64,000 nt of DNA from Acinetobacter sp. ANC 4558 (GTDB taxonomy: Bacteria > Pseudomonadota > Gammaproteobacteria > Pseudomonadales > Moraxellaceae). Position 1 is the stretch's first letter; each line of letters begins with the position of its first letter. Below are positions 63,711-64,000 of the stretch, piece after piece. Position numbers and translations under genes: made by a program. Location: assembly GCF_002135375.1 (NCBI RefSeq), contig NZ_NEGH01000005.1, positions 6,753 through 70,752 of the forward strand. Reading direction: 5' to 3'. The notes below the pieces were generated by a model. That model was not told the origin of the DNA and searched no databases. It saw nothing but the letters and a program-made list of their open reading frames with translations.

Positions 63711-64000
63711 TTACAATACTTCAAATTCAATACGTCGATTTTTTTTACGTCCATCTGCTGTAGAGTTATCAGCAACTGGATTTTGCGATCCTTGCCCCTG
63801 CGTAGACAAAAAATCTGCTGAAATCTGTTTAAAAATGAGATATTGCTTAACTGCTTCAGCCCTCGCTTGACTTAAGATAATATTTTTTTGTGGATCACCA
63901 GAACTATCTGTATGCCCAATAATTTTAATGTTTTTGCCTTTCACTTTATTTAAAGCAATAGCCATTTCATTTAAGATATTCTGACCTGTTGTCGTTAAAA
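63711..64000 (-). CDS. OmpA-like peptidoglycan-binding domain protein (5' end outside window)
   Basis: The last 95 or so residues of a protein whose start lies beyond base 64000. It carries the OmpA C-terminal domain: ALNKVKGKNIKIIGHTDSSG, LSQARAEAVKQYLI, TQGQGSQNPVADNSTADGRK, NRRIEFEVL. The peptidoglycan-binding D and R residues (GHTDSxG, NRRIE) are kept. Upstream in the same frame runs LTTTGQNILNEMA, so the ORF stays open to the window edge. Together with the PAAR gene it suggests a T6SS-linked locus, for example an OmpA-family lipoprotein or TssL-type cell-wall anchor. Only upstream sequence can decide. Confidence 0.85.
   Translation of the reverse strand, partial: LTTTGQNILNEMAIALNKVKGKNIKIIGHTDSSGDPQKNIILSQARAEAVKQYLIFKQISADFLSTQGQGSQNPVADNSTADGRKKNRRIEFEVL

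Overview
The window looks like a chromosomal stretch of an Acinetobacter-type gammaproteobacterium. The DNA is AT-rich, and several gene arrangements fit that genus: prephenate dehydrogenase fused to EPSP synthase (TyrA-AroA) downstream of pheA and hisC, a Nudix domain fused to a ThiE-like domain, a mrcB gene overlapping a lipoprotein gene, and small YadA-like adhesins. The genus is inferred from gene content alone. Most of the window is housekeeping sequence, with a few accessory islands.

Layout. 1-3600: a cut-off thiamine-diphosphate enzyme behind a histidinol-dehydrogenase paralogue, then an unusual GH3 glycosidase. 3779-5322: an IS3-family element whose transposase was broken by a palindrome-forming insertion, abutting the remnant of a second IS3 element. 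5557-7767: tRNA-Ser(UGA) and fadH. 8141-16236: two divergent, tightly packed operons around a MipA-like porin. One holds a class III aminotransferase, a GNAT-fold acyltransferase and an arginase-fold enzyme. The other holds a HAD phosphatase, an alpha/beta hydrolase, two small SMR/EamA-type membrane proteins and a DegT/StrS aminotransferase. I do not recognise this set as a described pathway, and it is the best candidate here for an undescribed system. 16367-17341: a secreted esterase behind a perfect Fur box. 17613-22487: a DUF1615 lipoprotein, a HAD hydrolase, and an acyl desaturase with its reductase facing a FabR-like repressor across a palindromic operator.

23057-33009: rapA, rluA, an HbpS-like protein, hemL, thiE, a CYTH/CHAD triphosphatase and small conserved genes. 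33047-41763: an M16 peptidase, PhzF, SlyD, photolyase, YaaA and an alpha/beta hydrolase. 41783-46303: the aromatic amino acid operon pheA-hisC-tyrA/aroA. 47089-54898: dctA, ybiB, yeaC, nadK, mrcB with its lipoprotein partner, and the MutT-ThiE fusion. 54972-55266: a small Fur-controlled hemP gene with its own terminator. 55355-57109: an orphan GspE/PilB-type ATPase. 57264-60367: two paralogous trimeric autotransporters with 15-residue stalk repeats. 60506-62115: trmO and fpr. 62191-64000: two paralogous secreted proteins behind a PAAR gene and an OmpA-like gene that runs off the window, possibly the edge of a type VI secretion locus.

No rRNA, CRISPR array or prophage was seen. All function calls rest on motifs and family knowledge read by eye; no database search was run.
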